Below, piece after piece: positions 1-5,612 of a DNA stretch of 5,612 nt. The DNA lies in the NCBI GenBank assembly GCA_903930515.1, contig CAIYYW010000322.1:1-5612 (forward strand), read 5' to 3'. This DNA comes from an uncultured delta proteobacterium (GTDB taxonomy: Bacteria > RBG-13-61-14 > DRUE01). The notes under the pieces were generated by a model. The model ran no database searches. It was given only the letters and a program-made list of their open reading frames with translations, and was not told the origin of the DNA. The position numbers and the translations under genes were made by a program. How positions within the stretch are numbered: position 1 is the first letter of the stretch; each line of letters starts with the position of its first letter.

Positions 1-1
1 C

Positions 2-1600
2 CAAAACATTGCCAGGATGATCGCGGACACCATCGCAAGCGGGCTGAAACTTCCGGACGGGAAAAAGCCGCGGGTGATCTGGAACGATTTATTGGTTGAC
101 GGAGAAAAGCAGGCGGACCAAGTAGCACGCTCGTTCAAGGCCGAGGGGGTTTCCATTTTGGTCTGCGGGCCGGACACATGGGCGTTTCCGCAGTTGGGCC
201 TGATCTCCCTCCTTTCTCATTTCCCGAAAGACACCCCGCTCAATCTCACCTGCGGCAATTCCGGACCCAAGCCGGGGGTGGTTTTCACGCATGCGGCGAA
301 TGGGGCCTTGGCCCAGGCCGGAAGACTCTGCCACATCAATGTGGGCAACTGGCCGGATCAGGGGCTGAACCCGGAGATGAGCAAGCGGACTGCGGAGGCC
401 TTGATTGACTGGTGCTACGCCGCGCTCACCTATGTCGGGCTCAAGGGAAGACGGGTGGTGATTTTCGGGCACGACTCAATGGGGATGGAGACTGCGCTCG
501 GGCATATTATAGAAACCCGGAACCAGTTCGGGATTGAACTCACCCGGCTGGATATGAAACTGCTCGCGGATATGTTGAATAAGGGCGCGTATTCCAAAGC
601 CGAGTTGAAATCGCTCCGATCCTGGCTTGACCGGCATCTGGGAAAACGGCTGGCGCTGAAAAGCGCTGCTGATTCAAATCGCTTCAACCAGAGTCTGGCG
701 ATGTACCTGATCGTCCGGGATTTGATGAAGGAGTTGGACGCGGTGGGTGGCGGGTTTATGAGCCAGTTGGAATGGGGATCGGATCAGCGCGGGATCCCGC
801 TTCCAGTGGCGGACGCGATGGAGAGTTTATTCAATACCACCTTTGATCATACCGGCAAGAAAGCGGTGATCCCATACGCGACCGAGGCGGATGTTCAGGG
901 GCTGCTCACGATGCTGTTCTTCACCTGGCTTTCCGGCGGAGAGCCGCCCCTGTTTATGGACTTCCGCAAGGTCTGGGAGGCCTGGGAGCTGAAGGAATTG
1001 GCGGGCAAGCTCAGGATCAAGGGGTTGAAGGGCAATACCCTTTGGGAACAAAAGGGATTGGTTGACGGAGATAATTCCGGCTCGGCCAGCCTGAATTGGG
1101 CAGGAAAGCCGGGCGATTCTGAAAAGAAAATTATGAGCCGGGTGGGAATGCCTTTGGCGGATAAAAATTATTTCCCGGGTCTGGGAAATTCAGTGACCTT
1201 TGTCACCCCCGGCGGGATTGAAGGGATTGCCGGAAGGTTGGCCTTCAGCGCGCTGTCCGGGATGTTCACTATGGTCTGGGACGAGGCGATCACGGTGGAC
1301 CTTCCGGACCGGCTGGAGCGAGCGGTTTGCCGATCCTCCACCCCGACCTGGCCGCATACCTTCGTGGTCCCGAAATACGCGAGCATGATGGAATATAAGC
1401 AATACGCCCCAGCCAACCATTTACATCTGACCTGGAATTTAAAGCCAGCGAGATTGCAATATTGGATGGACCTGGCCAATGTGCTTTCCGCAACCCCCTG
1501 GCAGGAAAGGCCGGATTTCATTGAAGGGGTTGACCGCGCCCAGCCCTTGCTTTATGTGATCAATGGCGGAGAAAATCAATCAAAGTTATTGCGGAAATAA
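2..1600 (+). CDS. L-fucose isomerase family protein (FucI/AraA superfamily), 5' partial
   Basis: Ketol isomerase of the L-fucose/L-arabinose isomerase superfamily: cytoplasmic, metal-dependent aldose-ketose conversion. The frame is open to the window edge (codons for QNIAR precede the first ATG at 17). The E. coli FucI N-terminus, recalled from memory, aligns so that roughly 25-30 residues are missing; the ATG at 17 is therefore probably internal. Numbering from that Met: the metal/catalytic triad of FucI (Glu337, Asp361, His528 in E. coli) corresponds to Glu290 in ATEADVQG, Asp315 in FMDFRKVW and His468 in PANHLHL. Other shared blocks are NSGSAS (353-358), TPGG (397-400) and STPTWP (441-446). 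The C-terminus differs from E. coli FucI (LQYWMDLANVL, 480-490). The visible part is 527 residues against 591 for E. coli FucI, consistent with a nearly full-length gene. It converges on the beta-galactosidase gene. Family assignment is firm; the substrate (L-fucose, D-arabinose, L-arabinose or another) is not determined, so no symbol is given. Confidence 0.87.
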   Translation, partial: QNIARMIADTIASGLKLPDGKKPRVIWNDLLVDGEKQADQVARSFKAEGVSILVCGPDTWAFPQLGLISLLSHFPKDTPLNLTCGNSGPKPGVVFTHAANGALAQAGRLCHINVGNWPDQGLNPEMSKRTAEALIDWCYAALTYVGLKGRRVVIFGHDSMGMETALGHIIETRNQFGIELTRLDMKLLADMLNKGAYSKAELKSLRSWLDRHLGKRLALKSAADSNRFNQSLAMYLIVRDLMKELDAVGGGFMSQLEWGSDQRGIPLPVADAMESLFNTTFDHTGKKAVIPYATEADVQGLLTMLFFTWLSGGEPPLFMDFRKVWEAWELKELAGKLRIKGLKGNTLWEQKGLVDGDNSGSASLNWAGKPGDSEKKIMSRVGMPLADKNYFPGLGNSVTFVTPGGIEGIAGRLAFSALSGMFTMVWDEAITVDLPDRLERAVCRSSTPTWPHTFVVPKYASMMEYKQYAPANHLHLTWNLKPARLQYWMDLANVLSATPWQERPDFIEGVDRAQPLLYVINGGENQSKLLRK

Positions 1601-1603
1601 CTT
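1583..1603. terminator. AT-rich hairpin at the convergent gene junction, possible weak terminator
   Basis: AAGTTATT (1583-1590) and AATAACTT (1596-1603) are perfect inverted arms around a 5-base loop. The right arm contains the isomerase stop codon. No good U-tract follows on the plus strand; on the minus strand a moderately T-rich stretch follows, so it suits the beta-galactosidase transcript better. The stem has only two G-C pairs, so function is uncertain. Confidence 0.3.
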
Positions 1604-1607
1604 CAAT

Positions 1608-3944
1608 TTAAAGCCTGGTCTTTGCCAAGTAAGAGCCGATGGCCTGTTCCAGACTGGTTCCCGGTTCCAGGATGACATAAAGATCAGCCAGGTCTTTGCC
1701 TTCTCCCGGCTTATATTGGAAAGTTAACATTGCATCGGCGAATTTAAATTTTTCCTCCCGCGTTCTTCCGTCAATGAACAGCCGCACCAGTTTTTCCGGT
1801 TTGGCCAGGAATCGGGATTTGATGCTCACTATTCCTTGATCCTTGGCGCTCACGATGGCGAACCCGTCCTTGATCGCGATCGCGGCAAAGGTTCCGCTGA
1901 AGGCGATTATGTCGTTCTTGAACTGATACCGGCCTTTGCCCGCGGAATGATCAATCAATCCCGCTCGGATCCCCTGCCCTTCTATGGCCACAAACCCGAT
2001 TGATGCCGGGCCGACTGAGGCGCTTACTTGATCCTTGCCCTGGTTGAAATGGATCGAACCGGAGAAATCGCTCTTGTTGCGATTGGCAATGGACAGGATC
2101 ATCGGCCTTGCTTCTCCGTAATCCCGCGTGACCACATCCACTTCCGGATCATCCGCCCAGGATTTGCGCAGGACCACTCCCTGATCCTTGAAATAATCCA
2201 GCCGGTAATCTTGATCGTCCAGGCCCAGATACAATTTGAACCTGCCGTTTTCACTGACCAGTTTTTCCTTCGGACCCGGGGCGTAAATAGTCGCCGGGAT
2301 CAACGCCACCTTATATTGCTCCATCTGTCCGGGCTTGAGATGGTCCAGGTCAATCACATCAAAATCCACCTTTTGCTCAACCAGGTATCGCGCGATCAAC
2401 TGAGTCCGGTCCCCGGTGTTGGCGCCCTTGACCAGGCCTTGAATCTCAGCGAGCTTGGGCTTATTATGCGGCCTTTGAAAGGTCCATTTATATTCCCAGT
2501 TCCAAGCGTGCTCGGGGACATGCGAATAGACGATGGCAATCTCCGGCTTTTTGGCCCCGGGTAAAAACCCGCCGGAGTATTGCATGAACAAATAGGTCAG
2601 CTTGCCGGTCCAGAAGCAGTCGCGGATTTCTCCAGTCGGTGTCACGCAGGCCTCCATCCCCCAAGACTTGTTCGGAGACACCGCGTGATTGTCCTTGGGG
2701 ATTTGGGACCCGATGTAAATATTCACCGCGTCCGCCCCCCAGGCAATGGGCGCCTGGAAATAAAAGCGGTTGCCGGAACAGGTGATCTCGGGCACGAACG
2801 CCGGATAGGGCTCGCTCAGGGACCCGGTGAGCTTGACCCTCCAGACCCCGAGATGGATATATTCGTCCCAGTTCAAGCCCTGGAAGGGAACCCCGGCAAA
2901 GATGGTCCAGAGCCGGTAAATCTCGGCGTAATTATTGGTCCCGATCCAGCCCCCAACCGCCTCGGTCATTCCGCCGATGTCCGCGCGCAATCCGGCCAGA
3001 TCCCAGGGCATACAAAGAAGATCCTGATAGGTCGCCACATAGAGGCCATCCCTGACCATCATCTCTTTCATCCGGCGCAAGGATTCCACCGGTTGATAGT
3101 CCCCGAACTTGTCAAGATCAATAAAAACCTGAAACCCCGTCGAGTCCTTCGGGTTGGTCCAAATCGCGGGCAGTGGAACTTCGGAGAAATTTTTATAAGC
3201 CGACCCGTAAGCCGCGTCCAATTTTTCAGTCGTGCCATAAAGGCCTTTCAGAAATTGGGGCCAGGCGACCTTCCGGTTGAATTCGCTGTAATCGGCCTTG
3301 AAATTCCAGCTGAGATATTGCGAAGTCATCAGCATCCCGTCCCCCGGAGTTTCGTTGTCAATCTGGAGCGCGATGATCGGGCCGTTCGGCCATTGGTATT
3401 TACCGACCGCAGCCGCAAAATTCTGGTAATACCGGCCCACCAACTCCAGGTATTTGGGATGAAGATAGGAAGCGCGCGGCATCCTGGAGTCTCCGTGGAT
3501 GAATTGCTCGCCGTTGGCCGCGATGGCAATGGTCTCCGGGTATTTTTTCATCAGCCACTGCGGCACTCCGCCCGCGTTCAGCTCCGCATCTATGAACGGT
3601 CCGGGCTTGAGGATCAGCTTGAGGTGGTGCTTTTTCACCAGTTCAATGAACCCGACCAGGTCCCGCTCGGGGATGGTCTGGCCGGTGAAATCAAATTTGC
3701 CTTCCTCGTATTCGTGCCAGGCCCAGCAGACATAAGTGGAAATGGTGTCGGCGTTATACTGCGCCATCCGGGTCAGGAGCAGGTCCCACTGTTCGCGCGG
3801 GATCCGGAAATACTGGAGTTCGACGCTGGTGACCGGTTTTTTGAAATCAGGGCTTTTGAAATAATCCGGGTTTTTGGACTGCGCCCTTGCGCCCGCCAAG
3901 ATCAAAACTGTCGCAAGTAACCATCGGCCAAACCGCCTTTTCAT
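1608..3944 (-). CDS. secreted beta-galactosidase, GH35-type with GH42-like middle domain
   Basis: Predicted retaining beta-galactosidase (glycoside hydrolase clan A), 778 residues. Residues 1-21 form a Sec signal peptide: basic MKRRFGR, hydrophobic WLLATVLILAG, likely cleavage after ARA. The TIM-barrel catalytic domain covers about 35-400. The GH35 block PGPFIDAELNAGGVPQWL is at 114-131, the acid/base Glu198 lies in PIIALQIDNET, and the likely nucleophile is Glu328 in GMTEAVGGW. Residues ~465-555 (KKPEIAIVYS to VALIPATIYAP) resemble the GH42 trimerisation, amidotransferase-like fold. The rest looks like beta-sandwich. The ATG at 3944 is chosen because it directly precedes the basic signal-peptide end and follows a G-rich, imperfect Shine-Dalgarno stretch (GGGGGTGG). 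A TTG at 3956 would add four residues and has no better site. The gene lies 27 bp downstream of the broken oxidoreductase gene on the same strand, so the two are probably cotranscribed. Exact substrate linkage is unknown. Confidence 0.88.
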   Translation of the reverse strand: MKRRFGRWLLATVLILAGARAQSKNPDYFKSPDFKKPVTSVELQYFRIPREQWDLLLTRMAQYNADTISTYVCWAWHEYEEGKFDFTGQTIPERDLVGFIELVKKHHLKLILKPGPFIDAELNAGGVPQWLMKKYPETIAIAANGEQFIHGDSRMPRASYLHPKYLELVGRYYQNFAAAVGKYQWPNGPIIALQIDNETPGDGMLMTSQYLSWNFKADYSEFNRKVAWPQFLKGLYGTTEKLDAAYGSAYKNFSEVPLPAIWTNPKDSTGFQVFIDLDKFGDYQPVESLRRMKEMMVRDGLYVATYQDLLCMPWDLAGLRADIGGMTEAVGGWIGTNNYAEIYRLWTIFAGVPFQGLNWDEYIHLGVWRVKLTGSLSEPYPAFVPEITCSGNRFYFQAPIAWGADAVNIYIGSQIPKDNHAVSPNKSWGMEACVTPTGEIRDCFWTGKLTYLFMQYSGGFLPGAKKPEIAIVYSHVPEHAWNWEYKWTFQRPHNKPKLAEIQGLVKGANTGDRTQLIARYLVEQKVDFDVIDLDHLKPGQMEQYKVALIPATIYAPGPKEKLVSENGRFKLYLGLDDQDYRLDYFKDQGVVLRKSWADDPEVDVVTRDYGEARPMILSIANRNKSDFSGSIHFNQGKDQVSASVGPASIGFVAIEGQGIRAGLIDHSAGKGRYQFKNDIIAFSGTFAAIAIKDGFAIVSAKDQGIVSIKSRFLAKPEKLVRLFIDGRTREEKFKFADAMLTFQYKPGEGKDLADLYVILEPGTSLEQAIGSYLAKTRL

Positions 3945-3971
3945 CACCACCCCCAAAATGTGATATCCGAT

Positions 3972-4480
3972 TTATTGTTTGTCCTGCAATAATATCATTT
4001 GAGCGGCTATGCCGCCGGAAGCGATCACCGCGGACTGCCCGCCGCCCGGGAAAGTCCAGGCGCCGGCCAGGTAGAGATTCGGGATCGGCGTCTTGTTGCT
4101 TGGCCGCTTGAACATGGACTGCTCCGGGGTGGTGTCCCATCCGAAAATGGTTCCTTTCGGGTTCAAGGTGAAATGCTCCATGGTCCTGGGCGAGCCCACT
4201 TCCCCTCCGGGTCCAGACCGTCCAGTGCGTGGAGCGAGACTTCAAAGCTATACGGCCCACGCTGGAAATTGGTCATATACCCGCCCACCTTGCTGTGCCG
4301 CTCAATCACCAAAACCTTTTTCCCGGCCCAGGACAGGGCCGCGGCCGCGGATAGGCCGCCCCCGCCGGCTCCGATCACAATCACATCATAAGTCCCGGTT
4401 TGAATCTGCGGAGTTGAGAACGCCGGGAGAGAAAAACTGATCGCGATGACCAACCCAAACCTGAGCATCCACTTTTCCAT
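3972..4480 (-). pseudogene. internally deleted, frameshifted FAD-dependent oxidoreductase (phytoene desaturase/carotenoid isomerase-like)
   Basis: Remnant of an NAD(P)/FAD-dependent oxidoreductase of the CrtI/CrtISO/RetSat type. The N-terminal piece starts at ATG 4480 and hits a TGA at 4163-4165. It holds a signal-peptide-like hydrophobic segment (residues ~6-22), the dinucleotide-binding fold YDVIVIGAGGGGLSAA (31-46), VLVIERHSKVGGY (56-68) and FEVSLHALDG (79-88). The C-terminal piece, in the -1 frame, runs from about 4200 to the TAA at 3972 and holds the family's terminal block: GSPRTMEHFTLNP, then PNLYLAGAWTFPGGG and IASGGIAAQ. The family is normally about 500 residues; here ~93 plus ~75 are left, so some 300 or more residues are missing. 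The join falls near 4197-4207 and the net loss must be 1 modulo 3. Promoter, ribosome site and start are intact, which suggests recent decay, or a misassembly. The start is supported by AGGAGG eight bases upstream. Confidence 0.85.
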
Positions 4481-4488
4481 TCGGCTTG

Positions 4489-4494
4489 CCTCCT
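4489..4494 (-). promoter_or_regulatory. Shine-Dalgarno site of the broken oxidoreductase gene
   Basis: On the minus strand AGGAGG lies eight bases before ATG 4480. It selects that start over an upstream in-frame start at 4522 and shows that the initiation signals of the pseudogene are intact. Confidence 0.75.
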
Positions 4495-4530
4495 TTTTGG
4501 CAAATGCCCTCAATAGGCTCAACCGGAAAA

Positions 4531-4560
4531 ATTATACCACAATTGGGAGCTTCGGATTAA
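4531..4560 (-). promoter_or_regulatory. candidate extended -10 promoter for the oxidoreductase/beta-galactosidase unit
   Basis: On the minus strand TGGTATAAT (4539 down to 4531) is an extended -10 with a perfect TATAAT. The -35 region is weak (TTAATC at 4560-4555, 18-bp spacing). Transcription would start about 40 nt before the pseudogene start codon and probably continue into the beta-galactosidase gene. Confidence 0.45.
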
Positions 4561-4611
4561 AATCCCGGAATCTTTTTGCCGGATCTGGTGTCTATCTTGG
4601 AAGCGGGGGGG

Positions 4612-4640
4612 TTGACAAAAAAGAAAGGGTTTGCTACATT
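4612..4640 (+). promoter_or_regulatory. sigma70-like promoter P1 of the parvulin lipoprotein gene
   Basis: A perfect -35 box TTGACA (4612-4617) is followed, at the optimal 17-bp spacing, by TACATT (4635-4640), which matches the -10 consensus at four of six positions including the key A2 and T6. A run of seven G residues (4605-4611) abuts the -35 box. Transcription would start near 4647, giving a leader of roughly 60 nt. Confidence 0.6.
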
Positions 4641-4642
4641 AT

Positions 4643-4671
4643 TTGCTTAAATTAAGCTGGAATGTTATAAT
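4643..4671 (+). promoter_or_regulatory. extended -10 promoter P2 of the parvulin lipoprotein gene
   Basis: A perfect TATAAT (4666-4671) is preceded by TG one base upstream (4663-4664), an extended -10. A poor -35 candidate TTGCTT (4643-4648) lies at 17-bp spacing. It starts three bases after the P1 -10 box, so P1 and P2 may be alternative or competing starts. A start from P2 would give a leader of about 32 nt. Confidence 0.5.
4645..4657 (+). repeat. 13-bp perfect inverted repeat between P1 and P2, possible operator
   Basis: GCTTAA and TTAAGC are exact reverse complements around a single central A. The element covers the expected P1 start site and lies in the P2 spacer, where a dimeric repressor could block either. 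The regulator is unknown, and AT-rich promoter DNA can produce such palindromes by chance. Confidence 0.4.
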
Positions 4672-4693
4672 TAGTCGACTGATCAGAAAGAAG

Positions 4694-4699
4694 AGGAGG
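4694..4699 (+). promoter_or_regulatory. Shine-Dalgarno site of the parvulin lipoprotein gene
   Basis: AGGAGG lies ten bases before ATG 4710 in a purine-rich leader. It fixes the start, in agreement with the lipoprotein signal peptide that begins there. Confidence 0.8.
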
Positions 4700-4709
4700 A
4701 AATAAGAAG

Positions 4710-5549
4710 ATGAAAAAGATTTCTGGGATTCTAATGGTTCTGGCCCTGGCGTCTGTGTTGGTCACGGGCTGCAAGGGGAAGACCCCGGCGCCCCAGGCGG
4801 GCAAGGTTCTGGCCGAGGTGAACGGAGCCAAGATCACGGAAACGGATTTTAGCGCGGAACTGGAGGGCAAGCCTGATTTTTATAAGCAATATGCTCAATC
4901 CGCGGACGGGAAGAAACAGATTCTGGACCGGCTGGTTGAACGGAAGCTGATCCTGGCAACCGCGGACAAGGAAGGCCTGTCCAATAGCCCGGAAGTGGAA
5001 GCGAAGATCCAGGCTTACCGGGAACGGGTGATTCTGGATAAGCTGAAGGAAAAGGTTCTGGCCAGCCAATTCCAGGTCACGGACGATGATGTCAAGGACT
5101 ATTTCAATGCGCATCCGGAAATGTATAACAGGCCGGAGGCGGCGCGGGTCAAGGAGATCGTAGTGGCGGATGCCAAGACCGGGGATCAGGTTTACCGGGA
5201 AGCCAAGGCCTCCCCGGCCAAGTTTGATGAGTTGGCCAGAAAATATTCCATAGATACGGAAAGCAAAAACCGGGGCGGGGACAAGGGATTTGTGAACAAG
5301 GGAGATTTTCCGCCCGAGCTGGATGCCAAGGCTTTTGCGCTCAAGGAACAGGAGATCAGTCCGCCGGTAAGTTCCGGGGGCAAATTCTATATTTTACAGG
5401 TTGTCCAGAAACGGCCGGCCGAGCAGAAAGAATTAAGCCAGGTGGCGGACCAGATCAAACGCCGGCTGGAAATCGAGAAAAAGCAGGACCAGTGGAAGAC
5501 TTACCTGGACAATTTGAAAAAGGGCGCCCAGATCACATATACCAAATAG
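4710..5549 (+). CDS. parvulin-type peptidyl-prolyl isomerase-like lipoprotein (PpiC/PrsA/SurA family)
   Basis: Envelope folding factor of the rotamase/PrsA class, 279 residues. A lipoprotein signal peptide (MKKISGILMVLALASVLVTG) ends at lipobox LVTG|C with lipidated Cys21. A SurA-N/PrsA-like helical chaperone region covers ~33-135 (VLAEVNGAKITETDF, then ILDRLVERKLIL). A parvulin domain covers ~143-236: FDELARKYSID at 172-182, RGGDKGF at 188-194, then ISPPVSSGGKFYILQ to 230. A charged helical tail follows (240-270). The two usual parvulin histidines are replaced: the HILV position reads EIVV (Glu149) and the GYHII position reads KFYIL (Tyr227). It may therefore act mainly as a chaperone or be weakly active. 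The start has AGGAGG ten bases upstream. The gene has its own candidate promoters and an intrinsic terminator, so it is probably monocistronic. It is likely membrane-anchored facing the periplasm; a Gram-positive PrsA-like outer-face location cannot be excluded. Confidence 0.9.
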   Translation: MKKISGILMVLALASVLVTGCKGKTPAPQAGKVLAEVNGAKITETDFSAELEGKPDFYKQYAQSADGKKQILDRLVERKLILATADKEGLSNSPEVEAKIQAYRERVILDKLKEKVLASQFQVTDDDVKDYFNAHPEMYNRPEAARVKEIVVADAKTGDQVYREAKASPAKFDELARKYSIDTESKNRGGDKGFVNKGDFPPELDAKAFALKEQEISPPVSSGGKFYILQVVQKRPAEQKELSQVADQIKRRLEIEKKQDQWKTYLDNLKKGAQITYTK

Positions 5550-5565
5550 TCCCGATCCTTTGAAC

Positions 5566-5610
5566 AAAAACCCAACCCGATCCCGAGATCGGGTTGGGTT
5601 TTTTATTTTT
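5566..5610 (+). terminator. intrinsic terminator after the parvulin lipoprotein gene
   Basis: A perfect 12-bp stem (CCCAACCCGATC 5571-5582 with GATCGGGTTGGG 5587-5598) closes a 4-base CCGA loop, is extended by five A-U pairs, and runs into a T-rich tract (5599-5610). It starts 17 bases after the stop codon. The A run on the left arm means it could also stop transcription arriving from the other side. Confidence 0.93.
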
Positions 5611-5612
5611 CA

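Noticed and set aside
91-1071. 15-bp exact direct repeat (ATTGGTTGACGGAGA at 91-105 and 1057-1071) inside the isomerase gene
   Set aside because: Both copies are in the same frame and encode LVDG plus an acidic residue on surface-like segments. There are only two isolated copies, so chance or shared codon use is sufficient.
2028-2564. 178-codon plus-strand frame opposite the galactosidase C-terminal region
   Set aside because: Same antisense shadow pattern, with no family motif.
2580-3920. 446-codon open frame on the plus strand, opposite the beta-galactosidase gene
   Set aside because: It lies wholly antisense to a gene with clear GH35 motifs. Its translation is Pro/Gly/Arg/His-rich with no recognisable domain, typical of a shadow frame in GC-biased DNA.
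4163-4210. Programmed -1 frameshift joining the two oxidoreductase pieces
   Set aside because: The joined product would be only about 168 residues and would lack the middle of the enzyme. No convincing X XXY YYZ slippery site is seen, so a deletion explains it better.
3847-4260. 137-codon minus-strand frame spanning the pseudogene and the galactosidase start
   Set aside because: Both ends of the real oxidoreductase are recognisable in the other two minus-strand frames; this third frame shows no motif.
4446-4655. 69-codon plus-strand frame over the divergent promoter region
   Set aside because: It runs antisense to the pseudogene start and through the promoter boxes, lacks a good ribosome site and resembles nothing known.
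1-5612. CRISPR array, tRNA/rRNA gene, insertion sequence, attachment site or origin
   Set aside because: No repeat-spacer pattern, cloverleaf, transposase motif, terminal inverted repeats or DnaA-box cluster could be seen on either strand.

Overview
The window holds three intact or nearly intact protein genes and one broken gene, all bacterial in style: standard genetic code, Shine-Dalgarno sites, sigma70-like promoters and an intrinsic terminator. GC content is moderate to high in the genes and drops sharply in the single regulatory gap. Two products carry Sec-type signal peptides and a third carries a lipobox, so the host is probably a diderm (Gram-negative-type) bacterium. The gene mix (exported GH35 glycosidase, sugar isomerase, parvulin lipoprotein) fits a polysaccharide-degrading, possibly uncultured lineage, but the sequence does not fix the phylum.

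Layout: (1) 1-1600, plus strand: the 3' most part of an L-fucose isomerase-family gene, whose first ~25-30 codons lie upstream of the window. (2) 1608-3944, minus strand: a secreted GH35-type beta-galactosidase with a GH42-like middle domain, convergent with the isomerase and only 7 bp from it. (3) 3972-4480, minus strand: the remains of an FAD-dependent phytoene-desaturase/carotenoid-isomerase-like oxidoreductase. Its N-terminal ~93 codons are joined out of frame to its C-terminal ~75 codons, with the middle of the protein gone. It keeps a good ribosome binding site and a plausible promoter and sits 27 bp upstream of the beta-galactosidase gene, so both are probably on one transcript. (4) 4481-4709: an AT-rich divergent regulatory region with candidate promoters on both strands and a 13-bp inverted repeat. 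(5) 4710-5549, plus strand: a parvulin-type (PpiC/PrsA/SurA-like) lipoprotein that lacks both usual active-site histidines, followed by a strong intrinsic terminator at the window end. It looks like a complete single-gene transcription unit.

Working model (inference): the exported beta-galactosidase trims galactosides outside the cytoplasm, and the cytoplasmic isomerase opens a deoxy- or pentose-sugar route, as expected for use of galactose- and fucose/arabinose-bearing glycans. The parvulin lipoprotein is a general envelope-folding factor and probably unrelated. The most notable features are the internally deleted oxidoreductase (true gene decay or an assembly join), the histidine-less parvulin, and the inverted repeat between two overlapping candidate promoters. 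I see no convincing new multi-gene system.
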